Source of the DNA: Bradyrhizobium sp. sGM-13
GTDB lineage: Bacteria > Pseudomonadota > Alphaproteobacteria > Rhizobiales > Xanthobacteraceae
Assembly (NCBI RefSeq): GCF_018398875.1
Contig: NZ_JAGWDK010000010.1
Location: 221,541-285,540 of the forward strand
Reading direction: 5' to 3'
Length of the DNA stretch: 64,000 nucleotides
Both the position numbers and the translations under genes were made by a program. The notes under the pieces were generated by a model, which was not told the origin of the DNA, searched no databases, and worked only from the letters and a program-made list of their open reading frames with translations. Numbering within the stretch: position 1 is the first letter of the stretch; each line of letters begins with the position of its first letter. This document shows positions 17,291-25,572 of this stretch, piece by piece.

Positions 17291-17959
17291 GTGAGCGTGT
17301 TCGACCTAACGCTGACATTCGACAATGGTCCCGAGCCCGGCGTCACGCCGCGCGTGCTCGATACCTTACGCGAGCGCGGCATCAAGACGACGTTCTTCTT
17401 GATCGGCGAAAAGCTCGGCGATGGCGAGCGCCGCCGGCTGGCGGCGCGCGCGCATGATGAAGGTCACTGGATCGGCAATCACACCTTTACGCACACCGTG
17501 CCGCTCGGGCAGCAACGCGATCCGAACGCGGCACAAAGCGAGATCGGCCGGACGCAAGATGCAATCGGCAACCTCGCGCATGCAGCGCGCTGGTTCAGGC
17601 CGTTCGGCGGCGGCGGCAATCTCGATCGGCGGCTGTTGAAGCCCTCCGTGGTCGACTACCTCATCCGCAACAGGCATAGCTGCGTGCTCTGGAACGCGAT
17701 CCCGCGCGACTGGGACGATCCCGATGGCTGGGTCGACCGAGCCCTCGATCTGTGCCGCTCGCAGCCGTGGAGCCTGATGGTGCTGCACGATCTGCCTGGC
17801 GGCGCCATGGATCACCTCGAGCGCTTTCTCGACCGAGCAGAGGAAGCCGGCGCGCGCTTCCACCAGGACTTTCCGCCCGACTGCGTCCCGATCCGGTCGG
17901 GCAAGATCGTGCTGCCCATCCAGCCCTACGTTTCCAACATCGAAGAGAGTGTCATATGA
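17291..17959 (+). CDS. Polysaccharide-deacetylase (NodB-homology) family protein
   Basis: 222 residues starting at GTG 17291. NodB motifs: LTFDNGPEPGVTP (catalytic-base Asp region), GNHTFTHT (metal-binding His-x3-His) and RWFRPFGGGGN. No signal peptide is present, so the protein is cytoplasmic. This favours a small-molecule amidase or deacylase role, as in PuuE-like allantoinases, over cell-wall deacetylation. It sits inside an importer operon and its stop overlaps the next start as ATGA (17956-17959), implying that it acts on the imported compound. Confidence 0.83.
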   Translation: MSVFDLTLTFDNGPEPGVTPRVLDTLRERGIKTTFFLIGEKLGDGERRRLAARAHDEGHWIGNHTFTHTVPLGQQRDPNAAQSEIGRTQDAIGNLAHAARWFRPFGGGGNLDRRLLKPSVVDYLIRNRHSCVLWNAIPRDWDDPDGWVDRALDLCRSQPWSLMVLHDLPGGAMDHLERFLDRAEEAGARFHQDFPPDCVPIRSGKIVLPIQPYVSNIEESVI

Positions 17960-18825
17960 GGATCGCGAGTTTCAAGGCAGGTCAAACGGCAACGTACGGC
18001 CTGGTCACGAACGCAGGCATTATCGATGCCGGAAAACGGCTTAAGGCCTATCCAACCCTGAAGTCGTTGCTCGCCAACGGGTTGCTTGACGAACTGAAGG
18101 CGCTGCAAGGTGAGCGTCCCGATTACGCATTGGCCGAAATCGAGCTGCTGCCGACCGTGCCCAACCCGGACAAGATCTTCTGCATCGGCGTCAACTACGC
18201 CACGCACCTTGCCGAAAGCGGCCACCCCACGCCGCCGCATCCGATGATCTTCACCCGTTTCGCCAATAGCCAGGTCGGTGGCGGCCAGCCGATGATCCGG
18301 CCGCCGGAATCCGAACGTTTCGATTACGAGGGCGAGATGGCTGTGATCATCGGTAAGGCCGGCCGCCGGATTTCGCGGGAAGAGGCGCTCGCGCATCTTG
18401 CGGGCTATGCCTGCTACAATGACGGAAGCATCCGCGACTGGCAGCGTCACACCTCGCAGTTCGCGCCGGGAAAGAATTTTGTCGGCACCGGCGCATTCGG
18501 CCCATGGATGGTCACGACGGACGAAATCCCCGATATCAGCAAGCAGACCATTGCGACCCGACTCAACGGCGTCGAAGTGCAGGCCGCGCCGATCTCGGAC
18601 CTCGTGTTCGATGTCCCTGCCCTGATCGCCTACTGCTCGACCTTCACCGAACTGGTCCCCGGCGACGTCATCGTCACCGGCACCACCGGCGGCGTCGGCG
18701 CCTACCGCACGCCGCCGCTGTGGATGAAGGATGGCGACGTGGTCGAGGTCGAGGTATCCGGCATCGGCGTGCTGCGCAATCCCGTAAAGGACGAGGTTGC
18801 GGCGGCTGCGACACGCGCGGCTTGA
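17956..18825 (+). CDS. Fumarylacetoacetate hydrolase (FAH) family protein
   Basis: 289 residues. The C-terminal FAH domain has the entry motif IFCIGVNYATHLAE, metal ligands in YEGEMAVIIGKAGR (Glu-x-Glu) and NDGSIRDWQ (Asp), and VTGTTGGVGAYRTPP. Members hydrolyse C-C bonds of diketo acids, or hydrate or decarboxylate oxo-acids, with Mg2+ or Mn2+. It is coupled by ATGA overlap to the deacetylase gene, and these two with the MetE-like protein look like the catabolic half of the operon. Confidence 0.88.
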   Translation: MRIASFKAGQTATYGLVTNAGIIDAGKRLKAYPTLKSLLANGLLDELKALQGERPDYALAEIELLPTVPNPDKIFCIGVNYATHLAESGHPTPPHPMIFTRFANSQVGGGQPMIRPPESERFDYEGEMAVIIGKAGRRISREEALAHLAGYACYNDGSIRDWQRHTSQFAPGKNFVGTGAFGPWMVTTDEIPDISKQTIATRLNGVEVQAAPISDLVFDVPALIAYCSTFTELVPGDVIVTGTTGGVGAYRTPPLWMKDGDVVEVEVSGIGVLRNPVKDEVAAAATRAA

Positions 18826-18861
18826 TGTGAGAGGAACAACAATAAGAGCAAGGAGATACAA

Positions 18862-19902
18862 ATGAACCTGCCGAAACATCTTCTGCCAACCACCGTCGTC
18901 GGCAGCTACCCGCAGCCGGAATGGCTGGTCGATCGCGCGATGTTGTCAAAGGTGGTGCCGCGCACACGCCTGCACGCGATGTGGCGGCTGCCTGCGGAGC
19001 ACCTGGAAGAAGCGCAGGACGACGCCACCATCGTTGCGATCAGGGACATGGAGCGCGCCGGCATCGACATCGTGACCGACGGCGAAATCCGCCGCGAGAG
19101 CTATTCCAATCGCTTCGCCACCGCGCTTGAAGGCATCGATGGCGAAAATCCGGCGATGATCACCTCGCGCAGCGGACACGAAACGCCGGTGCCGCGTGTG
19201 GTCGGTCCGGTAAAACGCCGCGGCCCGGTCGAGCTGCGCGACATGGAATTTCTACGGGGGAATACCGACCGCGCGGCCAAAATCACCCTGCCCGGCCCGT
19301 TCACGATGAGCCAGCAGGCCAAGAACGAGTACTACAAGGACGATGAAGAGCTGGCGATGGCATTTGCCGAAGCCGTCAGCGCCGAGGCGCTCGATCTGCA
19401 AAAGGCCGGCGCTGACGTGATCCAGCTCGACGAGCCCTGGGTGCGCAACAACCCGGACCTCGCCCGCCGCTACGCCGTCAAGGCAATCAACCGCGCCCTG
19501 CAAGGCATCACCGTGCCGACCGTGGTGCATCTGTGCTTCGGCTATGCCGCGGTCGTCCCCGGCTCGACCAAGCCGACCGGCTATTCCTTCCTTGCTGAAC
19601 TCGCCGACACCAGTGCCGAGCAGATTTCGATCGAGGCGGCGCAGCCGAAACTCGATCTCGGCGTGCTCAAGGACCTGTCGTCGAAGAAGATCATGCTTGG
19701 CGTGCTCGACCTCGGTAATCCCGAGATCGAATCCGCCGATGTGGTGGCCGGCCGCATCCGCAACGGCCTCAAGCACGTCGCAGCCAACCGGCTCGTGATC
19801 GCGCCCGATTGCGGCATGAAGTACATGCCGCGCCACGTCGCGTTTGGAAAATTGAAGGCGATGTGCGACGCGGCAGCGACCGTGCGCAAGGAGATCAGCT
19901 AA
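18862..19902 (+). CDS. MetE C-terminal-like protein (cobalamin-independent methionine synthase family)
   Basis: 346 residues covering only the catalytic barrel of MetE. Start motif LLPTTVVGSYPQPEWL. The zinc site is suggested by His and Cys in VVHLCFGY and Cys in APDCGMKYMPR. DEPW provides the acidic loop. The methyl-tetrahydrofolate N-terminal half is absent, so it may move a methyl (or other) group from a small donor, as in the core-MetE and methylcobamide methyltransferase-like groups. It closes the importer operon 36 bases after the FAH gene, and its 3' end overlaps the convergent NTF2-like gene by 8 bases. Confidence 0.85.
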   Translation: MNLPKHLLPTTVVGSYPQPEWLVDRAMLSKVVPRTRLHAMWRLPAEHLEEAQDDATIVAIRDMERAGIDIVTDGEIRRESYSNRFATALEGIDGENPAMITSRSGHETPVPRVVGPVKRRGPVELRDMEFLRGNTDRAAKITLPGPFTMSQQAKNEYYKDDEELAMAFAEAVSAEALDLQKAGADVIQLDEPWVRNNPDLARRYAVKAINRALQGITVPTVVHLCFGYAAVVPGSTKPTGYSFLAELADTSAEQISIEAAQPKLDLGVLKDLSSKKIMLGVLDLGNPEIESADVVAGRIRNGLKHVAANRLVIAPDCGMKYMPRHVAFGKLKAMCDAAATVRKEIS

Positions 19903-20506
19903 GCGGCCTGCCCTGCAACCACGCCGCGCCGCGCGCATACAGGGCCTCGACCTCGGGTCCCTTGAGGCCGGGCATGTCGCGCTTGACCGTATAGCCGATG
20001 CGGGTCTGCAAATAGGCGAGATGGCGGTAGCCCGGCGGGAATTGCTCGAGGAGAGCCTTGTCCAGCACCGGGGCCGTACCCGGCGTGACGGGGTCCATGC
20101 GGTCCTTCTCATAGATCGGCTGGCGCAGCACGATGCCCCAGCGTCCCTCCCGCTTTTCGAGGAAGTCGTAGAATCTCCCGGTGCAGAGCACGTCGCACAG
20201 CACGCCCTCGACCTCGGCACGCTGCGAGATCGTCATCTTCGTCTGCGCAATCGCGCGGGCGCCTGCGAGGTCAACCGAGATGCCGCCGAGAAAATGCAGA
20301 ATGCTGACGCCCTTGGCCCAGGCCTGCTTGCTGATTTCGATGAACTGGTCGCCGGTGCCCTGCGTCCAGGTCGCCATCATGCGGCCGTCCGGATGCCAGA
20401 CCGTGCGGAAACGCTCCCAGTCTCCGGCATCGCGCCAGATTGCCCAGTTCTGCACCAATTCCCGGATCAGACAATCGTCTTCAATTTCGGCGTGACTTAA
20501 GGGCAT
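19895..20506 (-). CDS. NTF2-like / SnoaL-like domain protein
   Basis: 203 residues. The region IRELVQNWAIWRDAGDWERFRTVWHPDGRMMATW matches the SnoaL_4 cone fold used by ring hydroxylase small subunits, dehydratases and isomerases. The Asp/His pair of the pocket is present (DAGDW..., HFLGG). Residues 110-203 are an extension with YEKDRMDPV. The frame continues to 20554 but the ATG at 20506 is the best aligned. Function cannot be given beyond the fold. Confidence 0.75.
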   Translation of the reverse strand: MPLSHAEIEDDCLIRELVQNWAIWRDAGDWERFRTVWHPDGRMMATWTQGTGDQFIEISKQAWAKGVSILHFLGGISVDLAGARAIAQTKMTISQRAEVEGVLCDVLCTGRFYDFLEKREGRWGIVLRQPIYEKDRMDPVTPGTAPVLDKALLEQFPPGYRHLAYLQTRIGYTVKRDMPGLKGPEVEALYARGAAWLQGRPLS

Positions 20507-20587
20507 GGGGGCACTTTCCCTGGGGACATATTTTCTCGAGCGTCCATGAGCCATAACCGTGGGGCTTCCACTGACAGGCTGGCGCCT

Positions 20588-20857
20588 TCACAACAGCTTC
20601 GCGCGGACGAACAGCGCACGCAAGGCGTTGGTCGCCTGTACGGTCAGCATCGCGTTATCAGCGGCGCCCTCCAGTGCTTGCACGGCATCGGCGTGCAGCG
20701 CGCGAAATTCGATCCATTCGATCGATGAGAGATTGGTGATGAAGCGATAGGCCTCCCCTACGGTGGCGATCGACACCGTCCTGCCGTTCAGGCTGATCTT
20801 GAAGACCGCCCGCAGCGGGGTGTCGGAATCGGCGGCATCGCCCGCAACTGCGGTCAT
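20588..20857 (-). CDS. DUF982-like small protein
   Basis: 89 residues. The pattern F.I...GRTVSIATVGEAYRFITN... followed by a C-terminal Ala-rich helix (DAVQALEGAADNAMLTVQATNALRALFVRAKLL) resembles the rhizobial DUF982 family, whose function is unknown. Its ATG overlaps the stop of the Tlde1-like gene as ATGA (20854-20857), so the two are co-translated. No signal peptide is visible. Confidence 0.7.
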   Translation of the reverse strand: MTAVAGDAADSDTPLRAVFKISLNGRTVSIATVGEAYRFITNLSSIEWIEFRALHADAVQALEGAADNAMLTVQATNALRALFVRAKLL

Positions 20858-21855
20858 GACGGAGATGGCGAACGCCGCGACGCGGTGAGACCTTCGCGCA
20901 GACTCGGCACGACGACGAGCCGTTTGACCTCGCCGTTCCGGTAGGCCTGCAGGAACCTGTCGTAGTCCTTGATCGAGACGCAGCCGTTGGAATCACCGTT
21001 CGGCCCGAGCAGGTAGCTGTGCACGAGCAGGCCCGTTCGCCCGTGCATTTCGTTTTCGCCGATCGGGGTCATGCGCAGCGCCGCGACACCGTGAAACAGT
21101 TTCTCGCGCGGCTTCAAATCGTAGATGTTGGGCGGCGTCGCGCCGACCATGCGCTGGTCGACATGTGCCGGATTGTCCATCAGGCTGCCCAGCCCTGAGT
21201 GTGCCTCGAGCTTGGTGCCGCTCGGCAGGTAAACGGCGCGGGCCGAAATGTCGTAGACGGCGGTCTGACTGTCATAGCCTAGCGCCGCCAGATCCTTGCG
21301 CTCGCTGAGCAGCCCATCCCCCGGCGTCAACGAGGCCAGCGAGAAGCGCATCGGCACCAGATCGGCAAGCTTCTCGAACATGGTGCGGTTGTCGGACGAG
21401 ACCGGCGGCGGATCGCTTCTCGGCGACTGAAGGTTGGCCAGGACCGGCCGGGATCTCGGGAGCGGGATGGCCGCTTCGACTGTCGGGGCCGGCGGCGCAG
21501 GCTGCACGTTCTCCTCACGCGATTGCTCCTCGCGCGATTGTCCGCCCAACAGGATTTCGATGTACGCGAACTCCGCATCGAAGTCCGCGCGCTGCGGGCG
21601 GGGGACGGCGCGCCAGGGATAGTTGATGGCCAGCGAACGTCGCACCGAGGCGTGGCCGAAGCGCTCGTCGAACGAGGATGTGCTGCCGACGTTCGCGGAT
21701 GCGGGCTTGACCAAGCCGACCACATCGAAATCGGTCACCCAGGCAGCCAACCCCAATGCCATGGCGAGCGCCGCCGTCCCGAATGCCATCTCACGGAGCA
21801 ATCGGGTACCGCGACTTGACGCAAGCCCGGCTGCGCTGGTCTTGGCTCTATCCAT
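20854..21855 (-). CDS. Exported DUF2778 / Tlde1-like protein
   Basis: 333 residues. An N-terminal membrane or signal segment (TAALAMALGLAAWVT, residues ~28-43) is followed by a Pro-rich linker (residues ~110-155). The C-terminal ~110 residues form a DUF2778/Tlde1 domain: AHSGLG, GVAALRMTPIGENEMHGRTGLLVHSYLLGP and GDSNGCVSIKDYDRFL, with the His and Cys of an L,D-transpeptidase-like active site. Tlde1 in type VI secretion attacks peptidoglycan. Rhizobial DUF2778 proteins with a signal are more likely housekeeping periplasmic enzymes. Overlaps the DUF982-like gene. Confidence 0.8.
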   Translation of the reverse strand: MDRAKTSAAGLASSRGTRLLREMAFGTAALAMALGLAAWVTDFDVVGLVKPASANVGSTSSFDERFGHASVRRSLAINYPWRAVPRPQRADFDAEFAYIEILLGGQSREEQSREENVQPAPPAPTVEAAIPLPRSRPVLANLQSPRSDPPPVSSDNRTMFEKLADLVPMRFSLASLTPGDGLLSERKDLAALGYDSQTAVYDISARAVYLPSGTKLEAHSGLGSLMDNPAHVDQRMVGATPPNIYDLKPREKLFHGVAALRMTPIGENEMHGRTGLLVHSYLLGPNGDSNGCVSIKDYDRFLQAYRNGEVKRLVVVPSLREGLTASRRSPSPS

Positions 21856-22042
21856 TCGTCCCCGGATCGGCGCTTCGGAATAGAGTGATTCCTAAGGGAT
21901 TCACCGAATAAGTCCCACCATAATGCAGATCAAAGTAAGGCATAATCGAGACAGGCGCTTTCGGCCATCATGACCAGCCGAATTCACAGGTTCAAGCCTC
22001 GTATTGGTAAACGGGCCGGGGTTTTCGCCAGCAGAGCCGCGC

Positions 22043-22468
22043 TCAAGGCCGGAGAATTGGATTGGTATTCGGTGCCGGCGCCTCTTCCATCTCGGCGTGC
22101 TCCGGCAGCTTATCGCCATGTACGGCCAGCGCCGGCCCGATCCAGATCGGGTCGGCCAGATGATCCCGGCGCGGATTGGTCGTATTCGGATGGACCAGAA
22201 CGCTCAGATTCCCATGGTTGAGCATCAGCCAAGGCACCAGTTCGGGGAATATCTCGCGGGCAAAGGCGACCTGGTACATGGCCTGATCGTGCGGGCCGAC
22301 CTTGACGTCGTGCCACCGTCCGAGCGTGACCGAAAAGCGCTCGCCGATCCACGCGCGCAGTTGTTCGGCCTCGGCCCGCGTGGTCGCCGGATCGTAGTAG
22401 ATGTGGGCGTGATAGCTGGCGATTTCGCCTAGTGGTCGCGGACCGCTCGAACCGGGCTCACTCGTCAT
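22043..22468 (-). CDS. DOPA 4,5-dioxygenase family protein
   Basis: About 141 residues from ATG 22468. Family landmarks: IASYHAHIYYDP (metal His-x-His), LGRWHDVKVGPHDQAMYQVAF, and LSVLVHPNTTNPRRDHLADPIWIG. Members cleave catechol-type rings extradiol or act as small cytoplasmic dioxygenase-like proteins. It is the last gene of a minus-strand oxidative cluster (P450, VOC, decarboxylase-like). Confidence 0.85.
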   Translation of the reverse strand: MTSEPGSSGPRPLGEIASYHAHIYYDPATTRAEAEQLRAWIGERFSVTLGRWHDVKVGPHDQAMYQVAFAREIFPELVPWLMLNHGNLSVLVHPNTTNPRRDHLADPIWIGPALAVHGDKLPEHAEMEEAPAPNTNPILRP

Positions 22469-22531
22469 CCCTGTGCTCCACACCATCGTTGGACCGGCCG
22501 ATGATCGCTGCAACCGGGGGCGTGGTCAATG

Positions 22532-23086
22532 TCAGCCCGTTGGCTTCTGGCCGCCCTCGAAGACGGTCATCCCAGCAGCGGGGTCGAGGTCAACCTCGGT
22601 CGCTTCCGTCAAGCGGGCCATCGTCATGTAGAAACCGATCGCAAGGATCGATTCGACGATCTCCTGCTCGCTGAAATGCCTGCGCATGGCGGCAAAGACC
22701 GGTTCAGCGACGCGCACGTTCTCGATCACTTCCCGGCCGAACGCCAGCAGCGCCTGTTCGGCGGCATTGAAGGCGGCGTCCTCGTATTTGCCCTGTTCGA
22801 TGCAGTCGATCTGCCGCTGGGTAACGCCGACGCCGAGCGCGACATGCTGCCGCCACTCATATTCGCCGTGCTCCCATTGCGCGACCTGAAGAATCAGCAA
22901 TTCGCGATTGACGTGGCTGAGCTTCTGGCGGTGCAGGATCGAATTGGCGAATCGCATCGCCGGAATGAAATTGGCCTCGGCATGCGCCATCATCCGAAAG
23001 ATATTCAGTACGACCGGCATTCGATCGAAGGACGCACGCACGTCACCGCTGGTTGTCGCCGGATCGATCAGGGGAAGTCTGGCCAT
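22532..23086 (-). CDS. Carboxymuconolactone decarboxylase (CMD/AhpD-like) family protein
   Basis: 184 residues. The CMD helical core is visible: NRELLILQVAQWEHGEYEWRQHVALGVGVTQRQI, where the AhpD redox CxxC is absent and Glu/His of the CMD type remain. AAEQALLAFGREV and FYMTMARLTEATEVD complete the fold. The start at 23086 has AAGGAGAGG. Probably acts on a lactone or peroxide generated by neighbouring oxidation steps; this is inferred from context. Confidence 0.83.
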   Translation of the reverse strand: MARLPLIDPATTSGDVRASFDRMPVVLNIFRMMAHAEANFIPAMRFANSILHRQKLSHVNRELLILQVAQWEHGEYEWRQHVALGVGVTQRQIDCIEQGKYEDAAFNAAEQALLAFGREVIENVRVAEPVFAAMRRHFSEQEIVESILAIGFYMTMARLTEATEVDLDPAAGMTVFEGGQKPTG

Positions 23087-23175
23087 TCGCCTCTCCTTGC
23101 GCTTGCCGTTCTTGTGGCCGTCGTGGTCCGCGCTGTGGTCGTAACTTAATTCACGGTTGCCGGATCGCGCATCGC

Positions 23176-23709
23176 TCAGCGGCCGCCGACTTCGCGGATC
23201 GGATCGGAGCCGTCCCAATCGGCGGCAACGCGGCGGATGTGCTCGAAGAAACTTCCCTTGCTTCCGCTGATGTCTGAAATCTCCACCACGGTGCCGGGAT
23301 GGGCTTGGGTATCGAAATAGGCGAAGCGCCCTTTTTCGCCGCCGATCTGGCCCTCGTGTCCGACTTTATAGCCCAGCGACAGCGCGCGGTCGTAGAGGGC
23401 CTGATATTCGCGGGTCCAGTACAACATATGCTGCAAGCCCTCGCGGCCGGAGTCGAGAAACTCCTTGTACATTGAGGGCGCGTCATTGCGCTGCTGGATC
23501 AGCTCGATCTGAAGATCGCCGGAATTGGCGAGCGCTACGCTCATCTCCATGGCGGAGTCCTGGCCGCGGTGGCGGAAGTAATCGGTCTTGACCCTGTCGA
23601 TGTAGTACCAGGGCCCGACGCCCATCACATTGACCCAATGATCCATGGCGGCTCGGATATCGCGGACGACATATCCGTTCTGGCAGACTGCACCAAAGAT
23701 ACGGCTCAT
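23176..23709 (-). CDS. VOC-family protein (glyoxalase-like)
   Basis: 177 residues. GAVCQNGYVVRDIRAAMDHWVNVMGVGPWYYI is the common start of two-module VOC proteins found beside P450 and ring-cleavage genes. GREGLQHMLYWTREY supplies a mid metal-like His, and HPGTVVEIS a late Glu. It could be a lyase, isomerase or dioxygenase. The ATG at 23709 has GGGAGG upstream. It lies between the P450 and CMD-like genes, separated from the P450 gene by a palindromic repeat. Confidence 0.83.
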   Translation of the reverse strand: MSRIFGAVCQNGYVVRDIRAAMDHWVNVMGVGPWYYIDRVKTDYFRHRGQDSAMEMSVALANSGDLQIELIQQRNDAPSMYKEFLDSGREGLQHMLYWTREYQALYDRALSLGYKVGHEGQIGGEKGRFAYFDTQAHPGTVVEISDISGSKGSFFEHIRRVAADWDGSDPIREVGGR

Positions 23710-23782
23710 CACGACCTCCCGTCTGCTGCCGGCGGTGTATCTCTTCGCCTCTTATGTGTCTTGATCCGCCGTTCAGGGGACC

Positions 23783-23912
23783 GCATGTCCCGGACGCGGT
23801 GCAGCGCCTGCTCGGCGCTGCGCTGCAGAGCCGGGACCCATCTCAATGCGCAGGAACGGGTCCCGGCTCAGCAGCGCAGCACTTCGTGCCGCGCTGCGTC
23901 CGGGACGCGATG
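23783..23912. repeat. Palindromic intergenic repeat (type 3)
   Basis: Outer arms share GTCCCGGACGC with CAGCGC (left, 23786 onward) and the inverted GCGCTGC, GTCCGGGAC (right, to ~23907). Inner arms GAGCCGGGACCC (23828-23839) and GGGTCCCGGCTC (23858-23869) are exact inverted copies. The element lies within the minus-strand cluster between the P450 stop and the VOC gene, so it could act as a transcript-internal hairpin. It resembles repeats frequent in Bradyrhizobium intergenic DNA. Confidence 0.75.
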
Positions 23913-23927
23913 CCCGTCCTCGAGCAC

Positions 23928-25148
23928 TCAGTTCGTCTTCCCGAACAGCAGGGGCAACTGACGCGGGCCGCGAACGGTGCCTTCCGACCATGTGACCTTG
24001 CCGGCCGGATCGAGCCTGAAATCAGGAATCCGCTTCAGCCATTCCTCGATCGCAACTGTCATTTCCATGCGGGCGAGGTTGGAGCCGACGCAGCGGTGAA
24101 TACCAAGGCCGAACGCGGCGTGGCGATTCTCCTTGCGATCGATGACCACCTTGTCGGCATCGGGGAACATGGCGGGATCGCGGTTGGCGGCCGGGAACGA
24201 CAGCAGCACCATGTTGCCGGGCTTGATCGGGCAGCCGCTGACCGTCGTCTCCTTCATCACCTCACGAGCCATCGTCACCGGCGAGTAGGCGCGCAGCAAT
24301 TCCTCAACTGCGAGCGGCATCAGCTCCGGCTCCTTGACGAGGCGCTCGCGGTCCGCGGGCGTTTTCGCCAGATGCCACAGCGAGGAGCCGATCGCGCTCC
24401 AGGTGGTGTCGATGCCGGCGATCAACAGCAGCCGCAGCGAACCCAGCACATGTTCGTCCGTGAGCGGGTTTCCGTCCTTGTCCTTTGCCTTCATTAATGT
24501 CGAGATCAGATCGTCGGTCGGATTCTTCTTGCGCTGTTCGAGGTGGCCGGCGAAATAGCCGGTCATATCCTTCACCGCCTCCATCAGCGCGTTGTCGTCC
24601 TTGATGCCGAGTTCGAGGATGCCGTGAATCCATTTGATGAAGAGGTCGCCGTCCTTCTCGGGAATCCCGAGCATGTGCGCGATGGCGCGCACCGGAATGT
24701 GCTTGGTGTAGCGGGCGGCGGCGTCGCATTTGCCGTCGGCAATGAACTCGTCGATCAGCTCGTTGCAGATCGCGCGGACCCGCGGCTCCAGCTTCTTCAT
24801 CGCGTCCGGGGTGAAGGGCGGCAGCAGAATTTGCTTGGCCGGCTTGTGCTCAGGCGGGTCAGAGGTGATCGGCGGTGCGCGGGCCGTGATCTCCGGGCGC
24901 ACGTCGCGCACGATCACGCGTCGGGAAGAAAAGTGCTCGGTGTCATAGGCGATTTCCTTCACCGCCTGGTACGTGGTCGGCATGTAGCAGCCGAGAAAGC
25001 GCTCGGTGTGAACGACCGGCGAAGCGGCGCGCAGCTTTTCCCAAATCGGAAATGGATCTTCCGTCCACACCGGGTCGGTATGGTCGAAATCGTTGATCCA
25101 GTCGGTGACTGGCGGATGCTCGGGCATGATGCTGGCGGAATCGGACAT
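23928..25148 (-). CDS. Cytochrome P450 (soluble, bacterial class I type)
   Basis: 406 residues. The heme loop FGLGIHRCVGSNLAR places the proximal thiolate at Cys353. The I-helix AGIDTTWS (244-251) carries the oxygen-activating Asp/Thr pair. ExxR is Glu283-Arg286 in VEELLRAYSPVTMAREV. No membrane anchor is present. It would hydroxylate a hydrophobic substrate using electrons from the small ferredoxin encoded 61 bases upstream on the same strand. No ferredoxin reductase is present here. Looks most like CYP families that act on terpenoid or aromatic substrates, but a family name cannot be assigned by eye. Confidence 0.93.
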   Translation of the reverse strand: MSDSASIMPEHPPVTDWINDFDHTDPVWTEDPFPIWEKLRAASPVVHTERFLGCYMPTTYQAVKEIAYDTEHFSSRRVIVRDVRPEITARAPPITSDPPEHKPAKQILLPPFTPDAMKKLEPRVRAICNELIDEFIADGKCDAAARYTKHIPVRAIAHMLGIPEKDGDLFIKWIHGILELGIKDDNALMEAVKDMTGYFAGHLEQRKKNPTDDLISTLMKAKDKDGNPLTDEHVLGSLRLLLIAGIDTTWSAIGSSLWHLAKTPADRERLVKEPELMPLAVEELLRAYSPVTMAREVMKETTVSGCPIKPGNMVLLSFPAANRDPAMFPDADKVVIDRKENRHAAFGLGIHRCVGSNLARMEMTVAIEEWLKRIPDFRLDPAGKVTWSEGTVRGPRQLPLLFGKTN

Positions 25149-25208
25149 CGGAGCAATTCCTCTGCTTGGTTCGTTCAGATCGTGATGGATGAAAGATCCG
25201 CGACCGGA

Positions 25209-25418
25209 TTATTCTTCGGTCACCTCGATGGCAATTTCCGGACAGTTACTCTGGGCGAGCCAGGCCTTGTCTTCCAGGCCCGCAGGCACAGAACCGTCGC
25301 CTGTTTCGTGCGCGTTGCCGAATTCGTCGAGGTCGAACAGTTCGGGGGCCAGTGACTTACAGCGCGCGTGTCCCTGGCATTTGTCCTGGTCGACGCGGAC
25401 CTTCAGCTTTGCAGCCAT
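25209..25418 (-). CDS. Small [3Fe-4S]/[4Fe-4S] ferredoxin, P450 partner
   Basis: 69 residues. The cluster motif is CxxHxxC (DKCQGHARCKSLAPELF) with a distal CP in QSNCPEIAIEV. The His in place of a second Cys is typical of P450-associated 3Fe-4S ferredoxins. The ATG at 25418 follows GAGGGGAA. It is the first gene of the P450 operon. Confidence 0.92.
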   Translation of the reverse strand: MAAKLKVRVDQDKCQGHARCKSLAPELFDLDEFGNAHETGDGSVPAGLEDKAWLAQSNCPEIAIEVTEE

Positions 25419-25503
25419 CGCAACGTTCCCCTCTTTTGTGGCGCGCATTGTCTCGCGCTGCCTTTCCGTCGGCGCAGCGGCACAGATCGGCCGCAGCACC
25501 GCG

Positions 25504-25564
25504 AAGTTATATCATATTACATTCGCGTTGCCGTTGTGCTGTCAAGGCAAAAGTTATAGATCAT
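25504..25564. promoter_or_regulatory. Candidate TetR operator region
   Basis: In the 154-bp gap between the divergent ferredoxin and TetR genes, AAGTTATATCAT (25504-25515) recurs as AAGTTATAGATCAT (25551-25564). The second copy abuts the TetR start. A regulator controlling both directions from here would be usual for TetR proteins. The repeat is direct, not inverted, so the assignment is weak. Confidence 0.3.
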
Positions 25565-25572
25565 GGAACTGA

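Noticed and set aside
20588..21855. Type VI effector-immunity pair
   Set aside because: No secretion-system genes or effector adaptors in the window, the enzyme has its own signal segment, and the small protein lacks one. Kept only as a low-interest possibility.
25504..25564. Strong TetR operator
   Set aside because: The two similar segments are in direct orientation and differ by an insertion, so they are listed only as a weak candidate.
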